Assembly (NCBI GenBank): GCA_964242415.1
Contig: CAXTAT010000046.1
Coordinates: forward strand, 1-24,912
Length of the DNA: 24,912 nucleotides
Reading direction: 5' to 3'
From: DASWOJ01 sp964242415
Lineage (GTDB): Bacteria; Pseudomonadota; Alphaproteobacteria; Acetobacterales; Acetobacteraceae
Positions 15,945-23,454 of this stretch are shown here, piece by piece. Each line of letters opens with the position of its first letter. Position 1 is the stretch's first letter. The notes beneath the pieces were generated by a model that had not been told where the DNA came from, ran no database searches, and saw only the letters and a list, made by a program, of their open reading frames with translations. A program made the position numbers and the translations under genes.

Positions 15945-17077
15945 AGCGGCGTGCCGGTCGGGTTCAGCGGCGCCTGCTTGACTGCGTTGCCCTGCAGGCC
16001 CCACTTCTCGACGATCCTGCCGTAGGTGCCGTTGTCCATGATGCGCTGGATCGCCGCCTGCAGCGGTGCGGCCAGGTCGGACCCCTTGGGCAAGGCGACG
16101 CCGAGGTAGCTGGTGTCGGTGTAGCTGCCGACCACCTTCACCCGGCCCTTGGACTGCGCGACGAAGTAGCTGACGGCGGTTGAGCCCAGCCAGAACAGGT
16201 CGGCCCGGCGGCTCATCAGCGCCTCCGCCGCGCCGTTGCCGTCGTTGAACGCCAGGGCGTTGATCGGCTTCAGGCCGGCGGCCTCGCATCCCGGGTTCTG
16301 CGCGGCGGCGAACACCATCTCACGCGAGCCGCGCGTGGTGGCGACGTTCAGGCCGCACAGGTCCTGCAGGCCGCCCACCCTGATGTCCGAGCCGGCGAGG
16401 GCGGCGAACAGCTCGTTGCCGGTCAGCGTGCCGATCATGTCCACCACCTTCTCCCGCGCGTCGGTGACGCCCATCTGGCCGGTTGCGCCGTCGAAGCGGT
16501 GGGCTTGCAGGCCGGGGATCAGGGTGTCGAACGTCGTCGGCCGCAGGTCGAGCCGCAGGCCGAGCGCCTGGGTCGCGGCGCGCATGATGTCGATCTCCCA
16601 CCCTGCGATCTCGCCGGCGGCGTCGCGGAAGTCGTCGGGCGGGGAGCCTAGCGATACGGCTAGGGTGAAGACCCCCGATGCGGCGGCCTGGGGCGGCAGC
16701 AGATGCACCAGGTCGGGCTGTGCCTGCTGCGTGGGGATCTGGTCGGGCTGTGCCCGGGATGGCGCGGGTTGGCTTAACGCGGCTGCGACGGCGATGGCGA
16801 GGCAGGCACGCCGGAGTAGCCGGACGATCGCAACGGGCAAAAGGCCGCTGCGTGCTTCTCCCTCTCCCTCCGGGAGAGGGCCGGGGTGAGGGAGGCGGCC
16901 AGCGCCTGGCTCTGCCATTGAAGACCGAGTTTCGCTCCCGAGCAGGCGGGATTTGGCCCATGCGGCCTCCCTCACCCCGGCCCTCTCCCGGAGGGAGAGG
17001 GAGCAGGCAGCGTTCTCCTGCTCCATGCAGTCGTTCTGCTGGAGGGGCGTGGCTGGCGTGGTGGTTGCTGGTGGCAT
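15941..17077 (-). CDS. Polar amino acid-type ABC transporter substrate-binding protein with a repeat-encoded N-terminal extension
   Basis: The C-terminal 270 residues are a family 3 extracellular binding protein: GEIAGWEIDIMRAATQALGL, FDTLIPGLQAHRFDGATGQM, FNDGNGAAEALMSRRADLFW and the final AIQRIMDNGTYGRIVEKWGL. The start is unusual. ATG 17077 has a strong AGGAGG 8 nt upstream and lies 13 nt after the monooxygenase stop, but the signal peptide (VRLLRRACLAIAVAAALSQ, ending PAPSRA) then begins only at about residue 85. The first 79 codons include two REP-like repeats read as SLSLRERAGVRE and PHPGPLPEGEG. An internal TTG at 16840 would give 299 residues with a normal signal peptide but has a poor ribosome-binding site. 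The ligand is unknown; the operon suggests a sulfur-containing amino acid derivative. Confidence 0.85.
   Translation of the reverse strand: MPPATTTPATPLQQNDCMEQENAACSLSLRERAGVREAAWAKSRLLGSETRSSMAEPGAGRLPHPGPLPEGEGEARSGLLPVAIVRLLRRACLAIAVAAALSQPAPSRAQPDQIPTQQAQPDLVHLLPPQAAASGVFTLAVSLGSPPDDFRDAAGEIAGWEIDIMRAATQALGLRLDLRPTTFDTLIPGLQAHRFDGATGQMGVTDAREKVVDMIGTLTGNELFAALAGSDIRVGGLQDLCGLNVATTRGSREMVFAAAQNPGCEAAGLKPINALAFNDGNGAAEALMSRRADLFWLGSTAVSYFVAQSKGRVKVVGSYTDTSYLGVALPKGSDLAAPLQAAIQRIMDNGTYGRIVEKWGLQGNAVKQAPLNPTGTPL
16858..16894. repeat. REP-like palindromic repeat, copy 4 (inside the binding-protein frame)
   Basis: CTCCCTCTCCCTCCGGGAGA, then GGGCCGGGGTGAGGGAG, is the inverse orientation of copy 1. 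With copy 5 it forms an inverted pair about 70 bp apart. On the minus strand it is translated as part of PHPGPLPEGEG if the gene starts at 17077. Confidence 0.8.
16967..17010. repeat. REP-like palindromic repeat, copy 5 (inside the binding-protein frame)
   Basis: CTCCCTCACCCCGGCCCTCT, then CCCGGAGGGAGAGGGAGCAGGCAG, is almost identical to copy 1 at 4824. On the minus strand it reads as SLSLRERAGVRE in the long version of the binding protein. Confidence 0.8.
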
Positions 17078-17090
17078 CCCCGTAGCCTCC

Positions 17091-18422
17091 TCATGCAGCC
17101 CGGGGCCGGTGGCTGCCGTGCGCCGGCCGGGCCAGGCCGAGGCTGCCGCGCAGGGTGCCGTCGCCCGAGTACTCCGTCTGGAACAGCCCCCGGCGCTGCA
17201 GCTCCGGCACCAGCCAGGCGAACGCCTCCGTCGCCGGCTCCGGCATGAAGGCGGGCATGATGTTGAAGCCGTCGCAGCCGCGGGCGGTGAACCAGTCCTC
17301 CATCACGTCGGCCACGTCGGCGGCGGTCCCGACGACGACGTTGTGGCCGGATGCGCCGGCCATGACCTGGTACAGCTTGCGGATGGTCACGCCCTCCTGC
17401 CGGCCGAGCTTGGCCAGCTTGTCGTGCGCGCTTTTCACCGCGTTGTGCCGGTCCAGCGCCGGGGGCAGCGGGCCGTCCAGGTCGTGCGCCGACAGGTCGC
17501 CGAAGGTGTCGGCCAGCATCGGCAGGCCCAGCCGCGCGTGCACGAGGCCCTGCATCTGGGCATACCGGTCCTCTGCCTCCGCCCGGGTGCGGCCCATCAC
17601 CGGCAGGATGCCGGGCATCACCAGCATGGAGTCCGGAGCCCGGCCGCGCGCTGCGCCATGCTCCTTTACGCTGCGGTAGAACGCCACCGCGTCCTCCCGC
17701 GTTTTCTGCGCGGTGTAGATCAGGTCGGCGATGCGCGCGCCCAGCTCCTGCCCCGGCCCCGACGACCCGGCCTGCGCGATCACCGGATAGCCCTGCACCG
17801 GCCGGGCCACGTTCAGCGGCCCCTTGACGGTGAAGACCTCGCCCCGGTGGTTTAGCGTGTGCAGCTTTGCCGGGTCGAAGTAGCGGCCGCCGGCCTGGTC
17901 GCGGATGAAGGCGCCGTCCTCCCAACTGTCCCACAGGCCGAACACCACATCGACGAACTCCTCTGCTCGGCGGTAGCGCAGGCCGTGCTCGACATGCGCG
18001 TCGAGGCCGAAGTTGTGGGCCTCCTGCTCGCTCCAGGAGGTGACGACGTTCCAGCCGACGCGGCCCTCGCTGATGTGGTCGAGGGAGGCGAACTTGCGGG
18101 CGACGTGGTAGGGCTCGTTGTATGTGGTGGACGCGCTGGCGAGGAAGCCGATCCGCTCGGTGATCGCGGCCAGGGCGCCGATCAGGGTCAGCGGCTCATA
18201 GACGTCGATGCGGGCGTTGAAGCTCAGCTCGTCCTCATTGCGCGCCGAGTGGCGGACGGCGATCCCGTCGGCCCAGAACATGAAGTGCAGGCAGGCCGCC
18301 TCCGCCGCCTGCGCCATGCGCTTCCACAGGCGGATGTCGAGGGCGGCGTCGGCCTGCGCGCCGGGCATCCGCCAGCCGGCGGCATGGGCGCCGTTGGCGA
18401 CGATGTTGAGGCCGAGCTTCAT
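17091..18422 (-). CDS. NtaA/SnaA/DszA-family FMN-dependent monooxygenase
   Basis: From ATG 18422 (MKLGLNIVANGAHAAGWRMP) the protein has 443 residues, the usual length for this family; an earlier in-frame TTG at 18440 is not favoured. Family marks are ALDIRLWKRMAQAAEAACLH, FFWADG-like FMFWADG, STTYNEPYHVARKFASLDHI, SEGRVGWNVVTSW and YPVIAQAGSSGPGQELGA. These enzymes take reduced FMN from a partner reductase and oxygenate substrates such as nitrilotriacetate, dibenzothiophene sulfone or S-substituted cysteines. It is the first gene of an operon with a polar amino-acid importer. Bacillus subtilis ytnJ sits beside ytmJKLMN in the same way and serves sulfur amino acid scavenging, so a similar role is inferred. 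Confidence 0.9.
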   Translation of the reverse strand: MKLGLNIVANGAHAAGWRMPGAQADAALDIRLWKRMAQAAEAACLHFMFWADGIAVRHSARNEDELSFNARIDVYEPLTLIGALAAITERIGFLASASTTYNEPYHVARKFASLDHISEGRVGWNVVTSWSEQEAHNFGLDAHVEHGLRYRRAEEFVDVVFGLWDSWEDGAFIRDQAGGRYFDPAKLHTLNHRGEVFTVKGPLNVARPVQGYPVIAQAGSSGPGQELGARIADLIYTAQKTREDAVAFYRSVKEHGAARGRAPDSMLVMPGILPVMGRTRAEAEDRYAQMQGLVHARLGLPMLADTFGDLSAHDLDGPLPPALDRHNAVKSAHDKLAKLGRQEGVTIRKLYQVMAGASGHNVVVGTAADVADVMEDWFTARGCDGFNIMPAFMPEPATEAFAWLVPELQRRGLFQTEYSGDGTLRGSLGLARPAHGSHRPRAA

Positions 18423-18845
18423 CTGCCGCCGTGGAGCCAACCGCCGTTCCCTGCGCTGCGCCGCACCATGCTAGGGGTGGGGCTTGCGGGGCGTCAAACC
18501 GTATCCCGGCTCCGGCAGCGTCTGGGTTCCGAGGGAGGCGGCCGGCGCTGGGCGAGCACTCATTGGGCTTCGCAAGCTGGTGAGGGACTTGGCAGCGCAA
18601 CACGCCTGAGGGGCTTATCCGTTTTTCCCATCCAGTGTGACCACCTGGGGTTTGTTTGACGGACAAGGTGAGCCTGGCCAGTTGCGGGTGGTTGGTGGAC
18701 AGCCGCATGCATCCGCTATGGCACAGGATTAATGAATAGCCAGTATGGCTTCATGCTGCTTTTCCTGCCTAATCGGCATAAGCGGAGCGGCTTATGTCCC
18801 ATCCATCGCAGCGGATGAGCGCCGCGCAAGGTTGGAGGACAAGCG
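18423..18845. other. Intergenic region between divergent genes
   Basis: About 420 bp upstream of both the DszA-type monooxygenase and the aldo/keto reductase, so it should hold both promoters. The half near the reductase contains an A/T-richer patch (18720-18760) and a perfect palindrome at 18777-18796. I see no gene; the short frames do not resemble known proteins. Confidence 0.55.
18777..18796. promoter_or_regulatory. Perfect palindrome, candidate operator
   Basis: CATAAGC and GCTTATG form 7-bp perfect arms around a 6-nt spacer, 49 bp before the aldo/keto reductase start. The position and symmetry suit a dimeric regulator site; the LysR regulator at 23953 is one candidate, but this is not shown. 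Confidence 0.35.
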
Positions 18846-19841
18846 ATGCAGAAGCGTGTACTTGGAGAGAGCGGCCTAGAGGTCTCGGCCATTGGCCTCG
18901 GCTGCATGGGCCTGAACTTCGGCTACGGGACTGCGGTGAGCAACGAGGAAGGCATTGCGCTGATCCGCGCCGCTGCGGATCGGGGCGTGACCTTGTTCGA
19001 CACCGCCGAGGTGTATGGCCCCTACACCAACGAGGAGATGGTCGGTGAGGCGCTGGCGCCGGTGCGCGACCGGGTGGTGATCGCCACCAAGTTCGGGTTC
19101 CGGATTGACCCCGCAACGGGCAAGCAGGCCGGCCTGGATAGCCGCCCCGAGCGCATCCGCCAGGTGGCGGAAGCGTCGCTGAAGCGGCTGGGCGTCGAGG
19201 CCATCGACCTGTTCTACCAGCACCGCGTCGATCCCGCCGTGCCGATTGAGGACGTAGCCGGCGCCGTCCGCGACCTGATTGCCGAAGGCAAGGTCAAGCA
19301 CTTCGGCCTGTCCGAACCCGGCGCGCAGACCATCCGCCGCGCCCATGCCGTCCAGCCCGTAACCGCCATCCAGAACGAGTACTCGCTGTGGACGCGCGGG
19401 CCGGAAACCAATGGCGTGTTGCAGGCGTGCGAGGAGCTGGGCATCGGCTTCGTGCCCTACAGCCCGCTCGGCAAGGGGTTCCTGACCGGGGCGATGGGCA
19501 AGGGCACGGCGCTTGGCGAGGGTGATTTCCGCCGCATCCTGCCGCGGTTCACGCCCGAGGCGATGGAGAAGAACCAGGCGCTTGTCGATCTGCTGGCCAG
19601 GATCGCCACCGCCAAGCAGGCGACGCCGGCGCAGGTCGCGCTTGCCTGGCTCCTGGCGCAGAAGCCCTGGATCGTGCCCATCCCCGGCACCACCAAGCTG
19701 CACCGGCTGGAGGAGAACCTGGGCGCGGCGGATGTCGAGTTGACCGCGGACGACCTTGCCGGGATCGAGCGTGCTGCGTCCGAGATCGCCATCGAAGGCG
19801 AGCGCTACCCGGCGCAGCTCCTGGCGACCGTCGGCCGCTGA
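18846..19841 (+). CDS. Aldo/keto reductase
   Basis: A 331-residue protein from ATG 18846, with GGAGG 7 nt upstream. The catalytic tetrad of the aldo/keto reductase barrel is visible: Asp52 and Tyr57 (FDTAEVYGPYTNEE), Lys82 (VVIATKFGF) and His126 (DLFYQHRVDP). The NADPH-binding end is seen as IVPIPGTTKLHRLEENLGA. The N-terminal GESGLEVSAIGLGCMGLNFG is typical of the YajO/AKR11-13-like group acting on aldehydes and ketones; the substrate is unknown. The Bcr/CflA efflux gene follows 73 nt later. Beyond that gene lie a cupin and a LysR gene, a common arrangement for small stress or detoxification clusters. Confidence 0.93.
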   Translation: MQKRVLGESGLEVSAIGLGCMGLNFGYGTAVSNEEGIALIRAAADRGVTLFDTAEVYGPYTNEEMVGEALAPVRDRVVIATKFGFRIDPATGKQAGLDSRPERIRQVAEASLKRLGVEAIDLFYQHRVDPAVPIEDVAGAVRDLIAEGKVKHFGLSEPGAQTIRRAHAVQPVTAIQNEYSLWTRGPETNGVLQACEELGIGFVPYSPLGKGFLTGAMGKGTALGEGDFRRILPRFTPEAMEKNQALVDLLARIATAKQATPAQVALAWLLAQKPWIVPIPGTTKLHRLEENLGAADVELTADDLAGIERAASEIAIEGERYPAQLLATVGR

Positions 19842-19854
19842 GCGGCTGCGGACT

Positions 19855-19886
19855 GCGCCCGTGCGCCGCTCCTGGGGCGCGGGCGC
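19855..19886 (+). terminator. Weak hairpin between reductase and efflux gene
   Basis: GCGCCCG at 19855-19861 pairs with CGGGCGC at 19880-19886 around an 18-nt loop, just after the reductase stop. There is no T-run, so termination is uncertain. Confidence 0.25.
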
Positions 19887-19914
19887 TTGCGCCTGACCAG
19901 TACGGAGCCAAAAC

Positions 19915-20733
19915 ATGACCGCTGCTGCCGCAACACCTGCCGGCTTGCGCGTGCTGGCCGTGCTGAGCACGCTGCTGGGCTTTGCGTCGATCTCGACCGA
20001 CCTCTACTTGCCGGCGCTGCCGGCCATGGCGACGGCGCTGCACGCGGACGCGGGCACGATGGAGCCGACGGTCGCAGGCTACCTGGTCGGCTTCAGCGCC
20101 GGGCAGCTCCTGTGGGGGCCGGTGGGCGACCGCTACGGGCGGCGGGGGCCGGTGGCGGCCGGGCTGGTGCTGTTCGTGATCGGGTCAGCGGGTTGCGCCA
20201 TGTCGGCGACCGCCTTTCAAATGATCGGCTGGCGCGTGGTGCAGGCGGTGGGGGCCTGTTCGGGCGTGGTGCTGGCCCGCGCCATGGTGCGCGACTTGTA
20301 CGCGGGACCCCGGGCGGCGCAGATGCTGTCCACGCTGATGACGGTGATGGCGGTTGCTCCCTTGCTGGGGCCAGCCGTGGGCGGGCAAGTCCTGGCCTTC
20401 GCCGGGTGGCGGGCGATCTTCTGGACGCTGGTCGGCGTCGGCCTGCTGACGCTCGCGGCGCTGTTCACGCTGCCCGAGACGCTGCCGCGCGAGGGGCGCA
20501 ATGCCGAGCCGCTGGGACGGGCATTCGCCCGCTATGGCGAGCTGGTGCGCCATCGCAGGCTGCTCGGCTATGCCGGGGCGGTCGGGTTCTTTCATGCCGG
20601 CACCTTCGCCTATGTCGCCGGAACGCCTTTTGCGTACATCAGCTACTACCACGTCCCGCCGCAGCTCTACGGCGCGCTGTTCGCCCTGGGCATCGTCGGC
20701 ATCATGGCCGCCAGCCTCCTCAACGCGCGATAG
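19915..20733 (+). pseudogene. Bcr/CflA-type MFS drug efflux gene, 5' part, interrupted by the cassette
   Basis: From ATG 19915 the frame encodes 272 residues of a Bcr/CflA-family drug:H+ antiporter: STDLYLPALPAMATAL in the first helix region, GQLLWGPVGDRYGRRGP (the MFS loop 2-3 motif), and helices through GIVGIMAASLLNAR. It then meets TAG, which is the first triplet of the left terminal inverted repeat at 20731. The rest of the gene continues in the right sense at 23021 with NARLVARVGSD. About 9 of 12 helices lie in this part. It is unlikely to function alone. Confidence 0.9.
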
Positions 20734-20756
20734 TGTCTCAGTTTGAATGTCGGCTT
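20731..20756 (+). repeat. Left terminal inverted repeat of the cassette
   Basis: A 26-bp sequence starting TAGTGTCTCAG and ending TGTCGGCTT, identical in reverse complement to 22992-23017. Confidence 0.9.
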
Positions 20757-20822
20757 CTAGTGGATAGCTGCCAGTCCGCGGTCGGATGCTCTATGAACCT
20801 TTTCAGACCTCATAGGATCGGC

Positions 20823-21602
20823 TTAAAATTTCTCGCCTGCAAGGTAGCTCCGGGGTGGAACGCCGAGCAGGCGTTTGAACATTGAGGTAAAGGCGTTGGG
20901 GTTGTCATAGCCCAGCGCCATGGCGACGGTAGTGACGGCCTCGCCTGCCGCGAGACGCGGCAGCGCAGCGACGAGGCATGCCTGCTGACGCCACGCCGCG
21001 AAGCTGAGGCCCGTTTCCTGCTTGAAAACCCGAGTGAAGTTGCGTCGGCTCATACCCAGCGCCTCGCACCATTGTTCGATGGCGTCATGTGCCGTCGGCG
21101 CCTTGAGGAACGCCCGGCAACGCTCGGCGAGGTCTGCCCGGCGGGGTAGCGGCAGGGACAGCGGCAGGACGGGCAGTTGGTGCATCTCATGCTGTATGAG
21201 GGTCATCAGTGCCCCCGCCCGGCCCGCGACGTCGTAAAGGAGAGGGAGTTCCAACGCCTCGGAAATCAAGGCGCGCATGAAGCGGGAGATGCCGACGACC
21301 TGACAGCAATCCGGCAGGCCGCCCGTCACGTCCGGTTCGAGGTAGAGACTCTGCATGCTGGCAGCACCTATGATCCGGACGTCGTGGACTGTGTCCGGCG
21401 GGATCCACATGCCCCGCTGCGGCGGCATTACCCAAGTCCCTTGTGGTGTGGCGAGTACGAGCGTGCCAGTGACGCTGGAGATGAGCTGGCCGCGGCGGTG
21501 GCGATGCGGCGCGATGACGTGGCCATTCGGATAGTCGTTGCCCACGGCCACGATGGATCGGGGCGCGTCATCGACAACGTCGATCTGAATTCGCTTAATC
21601 AT
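20823..21602 (-). CDS. AraC-family transcriptional regulator with N-terminal cupin (NimR-like)
   Basis: A 259-residue protein from ATG 21602. The N-terminal half is a cupin-like sensor (PHRHRRGQLISSVTGTLVLA, then PPQRGMWIPPDTVHDVRIIG). The C-terminal 100 residues are the AraC double helix-turn-helix (MSRRNFTRVFKQETGLSFAA, WRQQACLVAALPRLA, then VAMALGYDNPNAFTSMFKRL and GVPPRSYL). This domain order and the phrasing match the NimR/YeaM group, members of which control a divergently encoded MFS exporter. Here the Fsr-type exporter gene is divergent across 111 bp, so it very likely regulates that gene in response to the exported compound. Confidence 0.92.
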   Translation of the reverse strand: MIKRIQIDVVDDAPRSIVAVGNDYPNGHVIAPHRHRRGQLISSVTGTLVLATPQGTWVMPPQRGMWIPPDTVHDVRIIGAASMQSLYLEPDVTGGLPDCCQVVGISRFMRALISEALELPLLYDVAGRAGALMTLIQHEMHQLPVLPLSLPLPRRADLAERCRAFLKAPTAHDAIEQWCEALGMSRRNFTRVFKQETGLSFAAWRQQACLVAALPRLAAGEAVTTVAMALGYDNPNAFTSMFKRLLGVPPRSYLAGEKF

Positions 21603-21713
21603 GGCCCACTTGCGTAGATATTTGGCCCGTCAGCGGTGGCGGGCCGAAGTCAAATCTCTATCCTGACGTCATCGGGCCAGCAAGCGGTCAGCAACGGAAG
21701 GTAGGAACAGATT
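21603..21713. promoter_or_regulatory. Divergent control region of the regulator-exporter pair
   Basis: 111 bp holding the promoters of both cargo genes. GGCCCG and CGGGCC form an inverted repeat around 21627-21648 that could be the regulator site. AGGTAGGA precedes the GTG of the exporter. Confidence 0.4.
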
Positions 21714-22928
21714 GTGAGTGCAACCACCCAAAGTCGGGCCGCACCCACTGGGACGGTCATACCGGTCCTCGGTGCCGCGAGCTTCTGCCACATGCTGAAT
21801 GACATGATGCAGGCGCTGCTACCCGCCGTGTATCCAATCCTGCGCGGCGACTTCAACTTGAGCTTCGCGCAGATCGGCATACTGACCCTGGTCTACCAGA
21901 TCACCGCCTCGATCCTCCAGCCGCTGATCGGCTTCTACACCGACAAGCGGCCGCAGCCTTACCTGCTGCCCTTCGCCATGCTGTCATCGATGATCGGGCT
22001 GCTCACGCTCGCCTTCGCGACCAGCTATGAAGGGCTGCTCGTCGGCGCAACGATGCTGGGACTGGGATCGTCGATCTTCCACCCGGAGTCTTCGCGCATC
22101 GCCCGCCTTTCCTCCGGCGGCGCACATGGCCTTGCGCAATCGGTATTCCAAGTCGGCGGCAATTTCGGTTCGGCGCTCGGGCCGTTGTTCGCCGCCTACA
22201 TTGTGCTCCCGCGCGGCCAGCACGGGTTGGCATGGTTCGCCATCGCCGCTCTCGCGGGCATGGTCATCATGTCTTGGCTGGGTCACTGGTATAGCAGCAA
22301 TGGTCACGCGCGGCGGCCAGCGAAGCGCGATGCGACACGGCATCCTTCCGTTTCGCCGGGTCAGGTGCGACTGGCTATGACGGTTCTGGTGGTACTGCTT
22401 TTCTCGAAATACACTTATCTGGCAAGCATCACCAACTACTACACGTTCTACCTGATCCATCGCTTCGGGCTGACGATCCAGTCCGCGCAGGTGTGCCAGT
22501 TTGTTTTCTTCGGCGCCGTCGCGACTGGCACGGTCATTGGCGGGCCGGTTGGAGATCGCATCGGCCGTAAGAAGGTGATCTGGGCCTCAATCCTCGGCGT
22601 GTTGCCTTTCACCTTGGCGCTGCCCTACGCCAGCCTCGAAGTGACTATCGCGCTCAGCGTCGTCATCGGCGTCGTCATCTCCTCCGCCTTCCCAGCGATC
22701 GTGGTGTATGCTCAGGAACTGATCCCAGGGCGCACCGGCATGGTGTCCGGCCTGTTCTTCGGCCTAATATTCGGTGTGGGCGGTATCGGGGCAGCGGCCC
22801 TCGGCAGTCTCGCGGACCGTGCCGGGATCGATTTTGTCTACCAAGTCTGCTCTTTCCTGCCGGTGATCGGGCTTCTTACGGTGCTTTTGCCGAACCTCGA
22901 GAGCACGGCAAGCAGGCGGGCCGCCTAG
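21714..22928 (+). CDS. fsr: Fosmidomycin-resistance-type MFS exporter (Fsr family)
   Basis: A 404-residue membrane protein from GTG 21714, with AGGTAGGAACAGATT just upstream serving as the ribosome-binding region. Strong Fsr marks are FCHMLNDMMQALLPAVYPIL, LSFAQIGILTLVYQ, LQPLIGFYTDKRPQPY and GLGSSIFHPESSRIARLSSG, then HGLAQSVFQVGGNFGSALGP. Twelve membrane helices are expected, and the second-half loop motif GDRIGRKKV is intact. Known members export fosmidomycin and related compounds by proton antiport. The gene is divergent from an AraC regulator inside the terminal-repeat cassette. Its base composition looks less G/C-biased than the interrupted host gene, consistent with transfer. Confidence 0.92.
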   Translation: MSATTQSRAAPTGTVIPVLGAASFCHMLNDMMQALLPAVYPILRGDFNLSFAQIGILTLVYQITASILQPLIGFYTDKRPQPYLLPFAMLSSMIGLLTLAFATSYEGLLVGATMLGLGSSIFHPESSRIARLSSGGAHGLAQSVFQVGGNFGSALGPLFAAYIVLPRGQHGLAWFAIAALAGMVIMSWLGHWYSSNGHARRPAKRDATRHPSVSPGQVRLAMTVLVVLLFSKYTYLASITNYYTFYLIHRFGLTIQSAQVCQFVFFGAVATGTVIGGPVGDRIGRKKVIWASILGVLPFTLALPYASLEVTIALSVVIGVVISSAFPAIVVYAQELIPGRTGMVSGLFFGLIFGVGGIGAAALGSLADRAGIDFVYQVCSFLPVIGLLTVLLPNLESTASRRAA

Positions 22929-22991
22929 GGAACGCCGAACGTCCGCTTCAGGGTATGACGCCGAGCTCGCCGAACGGCAAACATGGGTCGT

Positions 22992-23017
22992 AAGCCGACA
23001 TTCAAACTGAGACACTA
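22992..23017 (-). repeat. Right terminal inverted repeat of the cassette
   Basis: The exact reverse complement of 20731-20756. It is followed by CCC and then by AATGCGCG, where the interrupted efflux gene resumes. Confidence 0.9.
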
Positions 23018-23020
23018 CCC

Positions 23021-23446
23021 AATGCGCGCCTGGTGGCGCGGGTCGGCAGCGACCGGCTGCTGCGGGCGGGTGCGGCCATGGCGGCGGCGTCCGGCGTGGT
23101 GTCGGCATGGACGGCGTGGATAGGGTGGGGTGGCCTTGCGGGGCTGGTCACGGCATTGTTCGTGTTCGTGGCCGCGACAGGGTTCATCGTTGCCAACGCC
23201 GTTGTCGGGGCGTTGGGTGCCGTGCCGCAGCGGGCAGGGGCTGTCTCGGCGCTGGTCGGCGCCATCCAATACGGCTCGGGTATGGCCGGCTCCGCACTGG
23301 TGGGCGCATATGCCAACGGCACGCCGGGACCGATGGGTGTCGTGATCGGGCTGGCCGGGCTGGGCAGCGCCGCCTGCGCGTGGCTGCTCCTGCCCGCGCC
23401 CGCGACATCCGGCCCAGCCAACGCTGTGGCCGAGCGGTCCGCATAG
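23021..23446 (+). pseudogene. Bcr/CflA-type MFS drug efflux gene, 3' part
   Basis: The frame resumes with NARLVARVGSDRLLRAGAAM and encodes about 140 residues with three to four membrane segments (LVTALFVFVAATGFIVANAV, then VSALVGAIQYGSGMAGSALV), ending at the TAG at 23444-23446. Joined to the 19915 part it gives a protein of about 410 residues, normal for Bcr/CflA. It has no ribosome-binding site of its own, although a GTG at 23033 could in theory initiate. Confidence 0.88.
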
Positions 23447-23454
23447 CGCCCGGC

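Larger units (their letters stand above)
20731..23017. mobile_element. 2.29-kb cassette with 26-bp perfect terminal inverted repeats, carrying an AraC regulator and an Fsr exporter
   Basis: The left end (20731-20756) starts TAGTGTCTCAGTTTGAATGT and the right end (22992-23017) is its exact reverse complement over 26 bp. The cassette splits a Bcr/CflA gene, leaving AACGCGCG at 20722-20729 and AATGCGCG at 23021-23028, which look like an imperfect 8-bp target duplication set 1 and 3 nt away from the repeats. No transposase is inside: the cargo is only the divergent regulator-exporter pair. It is either a non-autonomous element moved in trans or a transposon that has lost its transposase. Confidence 0.85.

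Noticed and set aside
16839..17010. SLSLRERAGVRE and PHPGPLPEGEG as conserved protein motifs
   Set aside because: They are direct translations of the REP-like DNA repeat and appear wherever the repeat is read in frame, so they are not a domain.
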